Source: an uncultured Clostridia bacterium
Lineage (GTDB): Bacteria > Bacillota > Clostridia > Oscillospirales > Oscillospiraceae
Length of the DNA: 38,027 nucleotides
Assembly (NCBI GenBank): GCA_945910975.1
Contig: CAMDZY010000002.1
Span: forward strand, 1-38,027
Reading direction: 5' to 3'
Shown in pieces: positions 1 through 7,022 of the stretch. Position 1 is the first letter of the stretch; each line of letters starts with the position of its first letter. The notes below the pieces were generated by a model. It saw nothing but the letters and a program-made list of their open reading frames with translations, did no database searches and was not told where the DNA came from. The translations under genes and the position numbers were made by a program.

Positions 1-515
1 GCTACGACTTTGCATTTGTGGATTATCCGTCCTATGGGGAAAGTGCGGGAAGCCTTTCGCAGGAAACCATAAAACAGTTTGGGTTGGAGGTTTACGACTA
101 TTTTTCAAAAGTGCAGAACCGGACGGATATTTATGTGTTTGGCTACAGCCTTGGAACAGGAGTGGCAAATTATGTTGCATCGCAAAGGTCGGTGCAAGGG
201 CTGATTTTATTTGCGCCTTACGCAAACGGATATGATTTATATAATCAGCAGCTCAATATTTTTCACGGACCGCTCAAGCTGCTTGTAGGGTTCCCGATGG
301 AGGCGGAGCAGTTTGCCGAAAATATCTCGGTAAAACCGCTTATTTTTGCATCTACAGAGGATGAAGTCGTTCCCTGTGAGAGTAGCGTGCGATTATCGCA
401 AAGTTATCGCGCAGGCACGGATTTCAATCTGCTGGATGATGCAGAACACAACGATTTCTGGCGTCACCCGCAGGTGCGCGCCGTTTTGTCGGCATATCTG
501 CATGAAAGACGGTAG
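1..515 (+). CDS. Alpha/beta hydrolase, 5'-truncated by window edge
   Basis: The reading frame is open from base 3 (YDFAFVDYPSYGES) and upstream of the GTG the ORF track uses at 18, so the true start lies outside the window. The protein is a serine hydrolase of the alpha/beta fold. The strand-4 motif DYPSYGESAG precedes the nucleophile elbow GYSLGT (Ser is the predicted nucleophile). The likely acidic residue is in STEDEVVP and the catalytic His in DDAEHNDFW near the C-terminus. This arrangement resembles the ABHD13/17 (BEM46-like) serine hydrolases, often annotated as lysophospholipase or dipeptidyl-peptidase-like. The visible part has no signal peptide, but the N-terminus is missing. Substrate is unknown. 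A strong intrinsic terminator follows 20 bases after the stop, so this is the last gene of its transcription unit. Fold assignment is confident; the exact activity is not. Confidence 0.85.
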   Translation, partial: YDFAFVDYPSYGESAGSLSQETIKQFGLEVYDYFSKVQNRTDIYVFGYSLGTGVANYVASQRSVQGLILFAPYANGYDLYNQQLNIFHGPLKLLVGFPMEAEQFAENISVKPLIFASTEDEVVPCESSVRLSQSYRAGTDFNLLDDAEHNDFWRHPQVRAVLSAYLHERR

Positions 516-534
516 AAAGAAACGCAAGAAAATG

Positions 535-575
535 ACCCGAAAGCGAGAGTTTTCTCCGCTTTCGGGTTGCTTTTT
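535..575 (+). terminator. Intrinsic terminator after the hydrolase gene
   Basis: A perfect 11-bp stem ACCCGAAAGCG / CGCTTTCGGGT encloses an 11-base loop, followed by GC and a run of five T. On the - strand it directly follows the stop codon of the permease remnant (588-631), so it may once have served as that gene's terminator as well. Confidence 0.9.
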
Positions 576-576
576 C

Positions 577-631
577 AGCTGACGAAAGAAATCACGCTGC
601 CGGCCAGCGCACGCAGAATGAAAAGTGCCGC
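577..631 (-). pseudogene. Remnant of a permease 3' end
   Basis: Read on the - strand, this stretch encodes AALFILRALAGSVIS-FVS-stop. The intact permease gene at 1671-2561 ends with AALFLLSALAGSVIS-LICALI. The DNA of 588-631 matches 1693-1736 at 39 of 44 positions without gaps, in the same orientation. Upstream of it (toward 680) the homology is lost and the ORF only continues as antisense of the lipoprotein gene. The simplest reading is a leftover C-terminus from a duplicated or replaced permease copy. It is not expected to be functional. Confidence 0.6.
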
Positions 632-679
632 CTTTATTTTTCGCAAATTTTGACTTTTTTTCTTTCGTAGTCGCCAATA

Positions 680-709
680 TTGACAAAAAGACACTTGCAG
701 TGCTATAAT
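680..709 (+). promoter_or_regulatory. Sigma-A type promoter of the lipoprotein gene
   Basis: A consensus -35 TTGACA (680-685) and consensus -10 TATAAT (704-709) are separated by 18 bases, about 45 bases upstream of the start codon at 755. The transcript leader would be short. Confidence 0.8.
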
Positions 710-754
710 TAACATTAAATTAGTCATGTGACTATGCGAAAGGAGAAATGCATC

Positions 755-1612
755 ATGAGAAAATTCATCGCAATGTGTCTGGCTGTGCTTTTCTTGCTTG
801 GCTGCGTTGGCTGCGCGGAGGAACGGCCGGAGCCAAAGAGCAAGCCGCACCGATCCACCGAGGCACAATTGCAACAAAGCGAGCCGGAAACAGAACCAGA
901 AACAGAACCAGAAACAGAACCGGAAACGGAAGTGCCTGCTGAGGTTGTGGCCAGGGTCGTTCCGGATGATGATAACTCGTATATTATCAATGACAAGGGC
1001 GAAGCCGTTCTGAAAATGAATATCGACAGCGTTTATGTGGATATTCCGGGGAATATCGGTGCAACACAAAAAATCATGGATGCATCCAAAAAAGAAAAAG
1101 AGCTGGTTTACGATAATGCGCAGGATATAGCCGGCTCGATGTCCCCGGGCAGAAATAATGAGATGTTCGAAGAATATCAAATTACCATCCTGCGTGCGGA
1201 TCGACGCATTATTTCATGGAGTTCCGCTGATACGATTTTTTTGGATGGAGTACGTCCGATACACGGCGCAGCGGTGAGAACATTTTCTTCCGAAACCGGA
1301 GATGAACTTCAGTTTGGCGATTTGACGGATCAAAAGGAAGCACTCAAGAAAGCCTTGCGTGATGCGTGTTGGGAACAGGCAAACAGTAAGCAGGATGATC
1401 CGAATTCTTATGGATATGAAGATATTGTCAGCAATGAAGAGAATTTTGATCATATATTCAGTGAAGAAAATTTTGATTGGAGTCTGGCCGATGATGGAAT
1501 CCATATTTATTGTATCCCCAACATGATTGGCGGCTTTGGTGGTGAAATTGAATTTGTTGTGCCGTATGATTTGATTGCGGACAATGTCTATGACTGGGTA
1601 CTTCCCGAATAA
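755..1612 (+). CDS. Lipoprotein with RsiV/DUF3298-like domain
   Basis: The start is ATG 755, preceded by AAAGGAG with nine bases of spacing, rather than the GTG at 728 in the ORF track. The product is 285 aa. It opens with a lipoprotein signal (MRKFIAMCLAVLFLLGC, Cys17 the likely lipidated residue; Cys20 is an alternative), then a short Glu/Thr/Pro spacer with a four-fold 12-base repeat. The body resembles the RsiV/DUF3298 family: a GAAVRTFSSETGDELQFGDLTD stretch followed by an amphipathic helix, and a C-terminal GGFGGEIEFVVPYDLI strand like the family's 'PYAAG..EVTIPY' ending. RsiV itself is an anti-sigma factor that binds lysozyme. This protein lacks an anti-sigma cytoplasmic part and is lipid-anchored, so ligand binding or a lysozyme-inhibitor-like role is only a possibility. 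It is monocistronic, with its own promoter and terminator. Confidence 0.75.
   Translation: MRKFIAMCLAVLFLLGCVGCAEERPEPKSKPHRSTEAQLQQSEPETEPETEPETEPETEVPAEVVARVVPDDDNSYIINDKGEAVLKMNIDSVYVDIPGNIGATQKIMDASKKEKELVYDNAQDIAGSMSPGRNNEMFEEYQITILRADRRIISWSSADTIFLDGVRPIHGAAVRTFSSETGDELQFGDLTDQKEALKKALRDACWEQANSKQDDPNSYGYEDIVSNEENFDHIFSEENFDWSLADDGIHIYCIPNMIGGFGGEIEFVVPYDLIADNVYDWVLPE
884..931 (+). repeat. In-gene 12-base tandem repeat (PETE spacer)
   Basis: Four consecutive copies of CC(A/G)GAAAC(A/G)GAA encode repeated Pro-Glu-Thr-Glu just after the lipobox. It is a likely length-variable wall-spanning spacer between the lipid anchor and the folded domain. Confidence 0.85.
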
Positions 1613-1659
1613 AGCAAAAGCCCGGAAGCAGGTTTTTTCTGCTTCCGGGCGATTTTGCT
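1613..1659. terminator. Bidirectional terminator between convergent genes
   Basis: A 12-bp stem GCCCGGAAGCAG / CTGCTTCCGGGC (1620-1631 with 1639-1650) is flanked by complementary AGCAAAA and TTTTGCT. This gives A/T tracts on both sides, as expected for shared termination of the + lipoprotein gene (stop 1612) and the - permease gene (stop 1671). Confidence 0.88.
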
Positions 1660-1670
1660 AGATGGGCGGC

Positions 1671-2561
1671 TTATATAAGCGCACAAATCAGCGAAATCAC
1701 GCTGCCGGCCAGTGCGCTCAAAAGGAAAAGTGCCGCTACAACGATCCAGTTTTCCTTTTGATTTTTGTTTGTGCGGAACAAAACCAACAGGCCGATGCCT
1801 GCGTTGGACAAAAGTCCTGCAAACAGGCCGCCGACGCCGATGATACCGCTGAGATAGGCTTCCGTCAGCACAACGGAAACCGAGCAGTTGGGAATCAGGC
1901 CGAACAGCGCCAGAATGCAATCGCCGATGACCGGTTTGCTGAGGATCGTGCCAGAGAGCTTTTCTACACCGATGACGCCGAACAGCAAATTCAGTCCGAT
2001 GGTCACCAAAATCAGCATGACGGCAATTTTCAGCGTATGCCGCAGCGCCGAGAGCCAAACGCTGCCCTCGTCCTCATCGCAGGAGCAATGCTCCCGCTGG
2101 CAAAAGCTGTGGATGTCCTTCTGCGTCCGGAACCATTTGCCAAGCACGGCATCTACCAGATAGCCCAGCAGAATGCCCAGCGCCGCCTTGCTCAGCACGA
2201 TCAGCACGATCAGCACGATGGAAGAAACCTTTACACTGCCGTTGCCCGTCAGTGCGCCCAGCATGATGGGCAGCATCTCGTCCGAGGTTGCGAAAAACAC
2301 CGCCAGCATGGTGCCTACCGTGATCGAGCCGGTGGAAAACAGTGTAGCGGCCGCACCGGAGATGCCGCACTGCGGCACCACGCCCAAAAGCCCACCCAAA
2401 GCGGGGCCTGCCTTGCGGGAGAAGCTGTGAAGAATATTTTCGTTCAGGCGGTTACTGCGCTCAAGCAGCTCCATCAAAAGATAGGCAATAAACAAAATCG
2501 GAATACTCAACGCGCCATCCTTCAGCCCGTCCAGCACCGCATCCAGAATGAAATCTGCCAA
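1671..2561 (-). CDS. Putative 10-TM heavy-metal exporter / permease (ArsP_2, DUF2899-like)
   Basis: The product is a 296-aa hydrophobic protein. Two related halves each carry a glycine-rich re-entrant motif: GLLGVVPQCGISGAAATLFSTGSITVGT with ATSDEMLPI in the first half, and ALFGLIPNCSVSVVLTEAYLSGIIGVGG with LLSNAGIGLLVLFR in the second. These are typical of the ArsP_2 (formerly DUF2899) putative heavy-metal or manganese exporter family. A short Cys/Asp/Glu-rich loop (CQREHCSCDEDEG) sits between the halves and could bind metal. I place the start at TTG 2561, because AAGGAG (2574-2569) sits seven bases upstream of it; the ATG start of the ORF track would put this ribosome site inside the gene. 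Substrate is uncertain. It has its own promoter and shares a terminator with the convergent lipoprotein gene. Confidence 0.8.
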   Translation of the reverse strand: MADFILDAVLDGLKDGALSIPILFIAYLLMELLERSNRLNENILHSFSRKAGPALGGLLGVVPQCGISGAAATLFSTGSITVGTMLAVFFATSDEMLPIMLGALTGNGSVKVSSIVLIVLIVLSKAALGILLGYLVDAVLGKWFRTQKDIHSFCQREHCSCDEDEGSVWLSALRHTLKIAVMLILVTIGLNLLFGVIGVEKLSGTILSKPVIGDCILALFGLIPNCSVSVVLTEAYLSGIIGVGGLFAGLLSNAGIGLLVLFRTNKNQKENWIVVAALFLLSALAGSVISLICALI

Positions 2562-2592
2562 ATTAACACTCCTTATCATCCGTATCTTATTC

Positions 2593-2621
2593 AGTATAAC
2601 GGATAAGCGCCGGAAATGCAA
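2593..2621 (-). promoter_or_regulatory. Promoter of the permease gene
   Basis: On the - strand, TTGCAT (2621-2616) and TATACT (2598-2593) are separated by 17 bases, ending about 32 bases before the proposed TTG start at 2561. Confidence 0.65.
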
Positions 2622-2749
2622 ACCATATTTTTCAAAATGCGCAAGATTACGCCCAGGGCTGTGGCCGGTATAGGAATTGCGAAAAGTGAGCGCTTTTTTG
2701 TCGTGAACAATCGTTGCTTGCAAAACAATAAGGGTGCTTCCAGAAATGG

Positions 2750-2778
2750 TTGACTTTTTCCCTTGATGGGTATAAAAT
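2750..2778 (+). promoter_or_regulatory. Promoter of the B12-riboswitch operon
   Basis: A -35 TTGACT (2750-2755) and a -10 within TATAAAAT (TAAAAT 2773-2778, 17-base spacing) lie just upstream of the riboswitch. The bases between this promoter and the permease promoter (2622-2749) hold nothing else I can name. Confidence 0.65.
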
Positions 2779-2795
2779 AGAACAAAGTTTAATTT

Positions 2796-3035
2796 GGCAC
2801 AGTGTCCGCCGGGTTCGAGTTAGACCGGCGGGAGAATAGAGAATCGGGTGCAAATCCCGAACGGTACCGCCACTGTAAGCGCGGAGGCCGCACGGAAAGA
2901 CGAAAGTCGGTCATTGGAGGAAGCTCTGAGAAGGCTGCGTGCAGGCTGTCGATGCGCAAGTCAGGAGAACTGCTGCGCCAATTGTTCTGCCGGAATGCAG
3001 CGGGTGTGTGCTTCTGGCGGTTTTGACGTGGGAAA
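2796..3035 (+). promoter_or_regulatory. Cobalamin (AdoCbl-type) riboswitch
   Basis: Several hallmarks of the B12 element appear in order. There is a P2-like stem CCGCCGG / CCGGCGG (2806-2812 with 2825-2831). Next come the conserved core GGGTGCAAATCCCGAACGG and the very conserved ACCGCCACTGTAAG. After variable arms comes the B12 box AGTCAGGAGAACTGC (2959-2973). The element lies between a promoter and a strong intrinsic terminator (3040-3078) directly ahead of the DUF4430 gene. The downstream operon is therefore expected to be switched off at transcription when cobalamin is plentiful. The 3' border is approximate, since the expression platform (2974-3039) grades into the terminator. Confidence 0.95.
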
Positions 3036-3039
3036 ACGG

Positions 3040-3078
3040 CTGCGGCAATCAGAAATGACCTGATTGCCGCAGTTTTTT
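3040..3078 (+). terminator. Riboswitch expression-platform terminator
   Basis: A perfect 13-bp stem CTGCGGCAATCAG / CTGATTGCCGCAG with a seven-base loop is followed by six T, ending only 17 bases before the start codon at 3096. A competing antiterminator is possible: TGCCG (2988-2992) and CAGC (2998-3001) together can pair with GCTGCGGCA (3039-3047), the 5' arm of the terminator. The terminator is seen directly; the antiterminator is inference. Confidence 0.92.
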
Positions 3079-3095
3079 GCAAGGGGAGGGATAAA

Positions 3096-5009
3096 ATGCG
3101 CCGACATAACCTGGTTACAAAAGGGCTGGCAGCCGCGCTGGTGCTTGTCATGTTGCTGCGTATTGCAAGCGCAATTGGCTCGCTGCGGCGCGATGATACC
3201 GTTGAACCGCTCCCGCATAAGACTGCCGCCATTTTGGCCGAAGTCGGCTCCGGCGTGCAGGGGGTTGCTGTGCAAACGCCGCCAGAGGAGCCAACAAAGG
3301 AACCGGAACAGCCCACGGAGCAATCCAGCCCACCTGAGGAGCCTACGGAGCAGGCTTCCCCGCAGGAAGAGCCAAAGCCCACGGATTCGCAAACAGACAC
3401 AAGCGCCCAGCCAGACACCGGCAACCGCACAGATCACGGCGAAACCGGCGACACACCCGGCAAGGATAATCTGCCGGATGGTGGCAATGACAACGGTCAA
3501 AACAAGAATCCCGACGATAACACAAACAACGGTTCAAACAATAACGACGACAATAACAACGATCATCCGCCGGACAAGGACACTCAACTGCGGATCGTCA
3601 CCGATTTGACAAACGGTATGTTCAACTACGAACAGCTGGAAGATGATATTTTGCCCTTTTATGCGTATATTGTAAACGGAAAATCGGATATGTATCTGCG
3701 CGCAAAGCTGCGCAATACCCAAACACCGGCAAACGGGCAGTTTCTCACGGCGCAGGGCAGGAACTTTGAAGCAAGGCTGGCGCGACAGGAGGATAATTAT
3801 ATCACTTTATATGTAAAACAGGGAAGCAAAACCGTGTTGGAGGTCACCTATACCATCCGCTATGAGGCACAGAAGGCGGATGCCAACAAGCCACAGGTGG
3901 GCGATTCTCCGCCGGTTGTGCAAACCAATCTGGACGGCTTTACCGGCACGCTGACTAACCGCAATTTTACACTTACTGTCGATGCGAAAACCACCACAGG
4001 GCAGCGCATTTTTGCAGACAATATCTTTGTCACGCTGGACGGTCAGCCTGTCAGCGGGCCAACCGGCAGTCAGGTGTTTGAGTATGCGCTCTATTTTGAA
4101 AATCCCACGGTCGGGGACAGCCAAACGCATGAAATCACCGTCCTGGCGTGGGACAATGCGGGAAATTCCACTTTTGTGCGTTATGAGGTGACCTATTCTT
4201 TCGTGGATACCGGCGGCACGGTCGGCACGGCGTATATTTTGCTCGATGCCACCACCGTGGGGCTTGACCCGGATACGTTGGGCGGCACGTATGTGTGGAA
4301 AATTCGCCAGAATGTGCCGGCGTCCTACGCCGTTTTGGAGATGCTGGAGGAATTTGGTTACGATGCGGAGTATGCGAACTCGCCGGACGACGGGTTCTAC
4401 CTGCGCCGGATTTCCCGCGGCGGCATGATGGACTATGCACAGATCCCGGACGCACTCTGGCAAAAAATTCAGAAGGACGGTCTGGGCTTGACCGGCCAGT
4501 CCGACGCGGATTCTCTGGGCGAGTTTGACTATACCAACGGTTCCGGCTGGATGTACTCGCTGAACGGGACGCTGTATGCCGGAAAAGGGCTTTCCAGCTA
4601 CTACCTCAGCGATGGCGATACCCTGTATATCCGCTTTACGCTGGCCTACGGCAAGGACATCGGCGGCTATAACGACGGCTATGGGACTCTGTCGACCTAT
4701 TGCGGCAAATGGCTGAACGGCACCTATTTTGACGAGCATCAATGGGGCGAAGCAACCGTTGTGCAGCAGCCGACCTGCACGGAGCCGGGGGTTCTTACAC
4801 GCACGTGCGCAGTTTGCGGCGATCAGCAGGTAACCGGCTCCGTACCGGCACTAGGACACGATTTCGTGGAAACCGGCCGTCAGGAGCCAACGCAGACAGA
4901 GGAAGGCTGGATTGATTACACCTGCACCCGCTGCGGCGCGACCAAACGCGAAATTTTGACGGTTGCAGATACAAATTGGAGGAGAAAACATGAAAGAACG
5001 ACTCGTTAG
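3096..5009 (+). CDS. B12-regulated surface protein with DUF4430 (transcobalamin beta-like) domain
   Basis: The start is ATG 3096 behind AGGGGAGG; 637 aa. An N-terminal hydrophobic segment (residues 9-28) acts as signal or membrane anchor. It is followed by a Pro/Glu/Thr-rich linker (about 58-110) and an Asp/Asn-rich linker (about 118-160), typical of wall-spanning stalks. Next come beta-rich, Ig-like regions (about 165-370). A DUF4430 domain (about 375-520) ends with GSGWMYSLNGTLYAGKGLSSYYLSDGDTLYIRFT, the hallmark of the domain related to the beta domain of transcobalamin and intrinsic factor. The C-terminus has two Cys-x-x-Cys repeats (TCAVCG, TCTRCG) joined by ALGHDF. It is the first gene after the riboswitch, and its end overlaps the next gene by 20 bases. 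Likely role: extracellular corrinoid binding, inferred from the riboswitch and the domain. Confidence 0.85.
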   Translation: MRRHNLVTKGLAAALVLVMLLRIASAIGSLRRDDTVEPLPHKTAAILAEVGSGVQGVAVQTPPEEPTKEPEQPTEQSSPPEEPTEQASPQEEPKPTDSQTDTSAQPDTGNRTDHGETGDTPGKDNLPDGGNDNGQNKNPDDNTNNGSNNNDDNNNDHPPDKDTQLRIVTDLTNGMFNYEQLEDDILPFYAYIVNGKSDMYLRAKLRNTQTPANGQFLTAQGRNFEARLARQEDNYITLYVKQGSKTVLEVTYTIRYEAQKADANKPQVGDSPPVVQTNLDGFTGTLTNRNFTLTVDAKTTTGQRIFADNIFVTLDGQPVSGPTGSQVFEYALYFENPTVGDSQTHEITVLAWDNAGNSTFVRYEVTYSFVDTGGTVGTAYILLDATTVGLDPDTLGGTYVWKIRQNVPASYAVLEMLEEFGYDAEYANSPDDGFYLRRISRGGMMDYAQIPDALWQKIQKDGLGLTGQSDADSLGEFDYTNGSGWMYSLNGTLYAGKGLSSYYLSDGDTLYIRFTLAYGKDIGGYNDGYGTLSTYCGKWLNGTYFDEHQWGEATVVQQPTCTEPGVLTRTCAVCGDQQVTGSVPALGHDFVETGRQEPTQTEEGWIDYTCTRCGATKREILTVADTNWRRKHERTTR

Positions 5010-6096
5010 TATGATTTTGGCGCTGTGCTTTGTGTGCGCAATGGCTTTGCCCGCATTTGCTGCGGATGCAACGCTCGATGCCATGGCGCAGCAATTGGAC
5101 GGCGAAGCAGAAGACATTTTAAAGACAGCTGCGGAAACGGCAGGCAACAGCCTTTCGGATTGGGCGGTATTGCTGGCGGCGCGCAGCGGAATTACCGCGC
5201 ACCGCGAGGATTATCTCAACGCGCTTTGGGACTATGTTTCCGACCATTATGCGCAAACGGGCGCGCTGGACACGATGAAAGCCACCGAGTGGCACCGCAT
5301 TGCACTGACCGTAACGGCGCTGGGCGCGGATGCCACCTGTTTTGGTACGGACGCACAGGGCAACCGCATCGACCTGCTCGCAGACGGCACCTACAACTGG
5401 AGCCAAACCGATTCGCTGGGCAAGCAGGGGATCAACGGCTGGGTATTTGCGCTGCTTGCACTCGATGCAAGGCAGACGCCGGTGCCGACCGATGCGAAAT
5501 ATCAGCGCGAGGACATGGTTGCGGCAATTTTGGCTGCGCAGGAAGCCGACGGCGGCTTTGGCCTTTCTGCCGGACAGTCGGAAACGGATGTAACTGCCAT
5601 GGTACTGCAGGCGCTTGCGCCGTATGCAGACACCTGCACGCAGCAGATCGACCGCGCACTGGATTATTTGTCCGGTTGCCAAACGCAGCGCGGCGATTTT
5701 GAAAGCCGGGGCGCCACCAGCGCCGAGGGCAGCGCACAGGTGATCATCGCCTTGTGCGCATTGGGCATCGACCCGCGGACGGACAGCCGCTTTGTCAAGG
5801 AGGGCGGCAATGCGCTCGATGGGCTGCTGCTATATCAGACGGCATCCGGCGGCTTCTGCCACGCCCAGACCGAGCAGGACACGCTTCTGGCAACCGAACA
5901 GGCCGGCTTGGCGCTCTGCGCGGTTTCGCGTATGGATGAGGGCCACGGCAGCGTATACGATTTTTCCGACACAGAGGTTCACCCCTATGAATATACAAAA
6001 AGCAACTTGACGATTTATTTTGTCATCGGCGCAGTCGTGCTGGTGGGGATCGTTGCGATTCTTGTCTGGAAAGGGAAGAAAAAATGTTTGAAGTAA
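4990..6096 (+). CDS. Membrane-anchored alpha/alpha-barrel protein (prenyltransferase/transcobalamin alpha-like)
   Basis: The start is ATG 4990 behind GGAGGAG, giving MKERLVSMILALCFVCAMALPAFA, a clean cleavable signal peptide; 368 aa. The ORF-track start at 4963 lacks that site. The mature part has helical repeats of the prenyltransferase / squalene-oxidase type: AAQEADGGFGLSAGQSETDVTAMVLQALAPY, then QTQRGDFESRG..SAEGSAQVIIALCALG, then QTASGGFCHAQTEQDTLLATEQAGLALCAV. This is the alpha6/alpha6 barrel fold that also forms the alpha domain of transcobalamin and intrinsic factor. A C-terminal TM helix (YFVIGAVVLVGIVAILVW) and a KGKKK tail anchor it with the barrel outside. It overlaps the DUF4430 gene by 20 bases and moxR by 13, so the three are probably translationally coupled. 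I read it as the partner half of a split B12 binder; no enzyme activity is implied. Confidence 0.8.
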   Translation: MKERLVSMILALCFVCAMALPAFAADATLDAMAQQLDGEAEDILKTAAETAGNSLSDWAVLLAARSGITAHREDYLNALWDYVSDHYAQTGALDTMKATEWHRIALTVTALGADATCFGTDAQGNRIDLLADGTYNWSQTDSLGKQGINGWVFALLALDARQTPVPTDAKYQREDMVAAILAAQEADGGFGLSAGQSETDVTAMVLQALAPYADTCTQQIDRALDYLSGCQTQRGDFESRGATSAEGSAQVIIALCALGIDPRTDSRFVKEGGNALDGLLLYQTASGGFCHAQTEQDTLLATEQAGLALCAVSRMDEGHGSVYDFSDTEVHPYEYTKSNLTIYFVIGAVVLVGIVAILVWKGKKKCLK

Positions 6097-7022
6097 CCGC
6101 CCAAATTACAAATCAGGTCAAAAAAGTCATTGTCGGCAAGGACGATGTCATTGAAAAAATATGGATCTCCATCCTTGCGCAGGGTCATGTGCTGCTGGAA
6201 GACGTTCCCGGCGTGGGCAAAACCACAATGGCGCTGTCCTTCGCCAAGGCACTGGGTTTGCAGGTCAAGCGCGTGCAGTTTACGCCGGACACGATGCCGT
6301 CGGATATTTTGGGCTTTTCCGTGTTCCGCGACGGCAAGCTGTGCTATCAGCCGGGCGCGGTGATGACCAATTTGCTGCTGGCCGATGAAATCAACCGTAC
6401 CAGTCCCAAAACCCAGTCTGCCCTGCTCGAAGCGATGGAGGAAGGGCAGGTGACGGTGGATGGTCAGAGCCATCGTCTACCGGAACCGTTTGTGGTGCTG
6501 GCCACACAGAACCCGATTGGCTCGGCCGGAACGCAGAATCTGCCAAATTCCCAGCTTGACCGCTTTTTGATGCGCCTGTCGATGGGCTATCCCGACCGGG
6601 CAAGTCAGGTGAATATTTTGAAAGAACGCCAAGACGGCGACCCGCTCGCCTCCGTGCAGCCGGTTTTGTCCGGTCAGGCGCTGTCCGAGGTGATTCAAAC
6701 GGCGGCAAAGACGGACGTTTCCGACGCGATTTTGGAATATATTGCCGCACTGACCGAAGCAACGCGCAGCCACCCGATGGTGCAGCTGGGCGTCAGTCCG
6801 CGCGGCGCATTGGCACTTTGCCGTGTGGCGAAGGCGTGTGCGTTTGCACGTTGCAGAGATTATGTTTTGCCGGAGGATGTGCAGGACATGGCGATGCAGG
6901 TATTTGTCCACCGCCTGGTGCTGTCGGCAAAGGCTCGGCTCAACGATCGCACGGCGGAGAACATTCTGCGGGAGATCCTGCAAGCGGTTGAAGTGCCGCG
7001 CCTGACGGAGCGCCGCAGATGA
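6084..7022 (+). CDS. MoxR-family AAA+ ATPase
   Basis: 312 aa, normal length for the family. It shows Walker A (EDVPGVGKTTMA, about residues 38-49), Walker B with sensor (LLLADEINRTSPKTQSALLEAMEE), sensor 1 (VVLATQNPIGSAGTQNLPNSQLDRF) and the C-terminal helical lid. MoxR ATPases act as chaperone-like remodelers and are usually encoded beside DUF58 and transglutaminase genes, exactly as here. The start ATG 6084 overlaps the preceding gene by 13 bases, and the stop overlaps the DUF58 start by four (ATGA). Its substrate is unknown. Context suggests it matures or regulates the exported proteins of this B12-controlled operon. Confidence 0.93.
   Translation: MFEVTAQITNQVKKVIVGKDDVIEKIWISILAQGHVLLEDVPGVGKTTMALSFAKALGLQVKRVQFTPDTMPSDILGFSVFRDGKLCYQPGAVMTNLLLADEINRTSPKTQSALLEAMEEGQVTVDGQSHRLPEPFVVLATQNPIGSAGTQNLPNSQLDRFLMRLSMGYPDRASQVNILKERQDGDPLASVQPVLSGQALSEVIQTAAKTDVSDAILEYIAALTEATRSHPMVQLGVSPRGALALCRVAKACAFARCRDYVLPEDVQDMAMQVFVHRLVLSAKARLNDRTAENILREILQAVEVPRLTERRR

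Noticed and set aside
575-1180. A 201-aa - strand frame that ends in ALAGSVISFVS
   Set aside because: Only the last 15-20 residues are real permease homology; the rest is antisense to the lipoprotein gene. It was therefore recorded as a short remnant, not a gene.
1662-2606. A 314-aa + strand frame over the permease gene
   Set aside because: The - strand frame encodes a coherent multi-TM permease with promoter and ribosome site; the + frame is Gln/His/Arg-rich shadow sequence.
3268-3560. Pro/Glu/Thr and Asp/Asn codon repeats that could look like a tandem repeat or CRISPR-like array
   Set aside because: The repeats are irregular, in frame and encode a stalk. There are no conserved repeat-spacer units and no cas genes.
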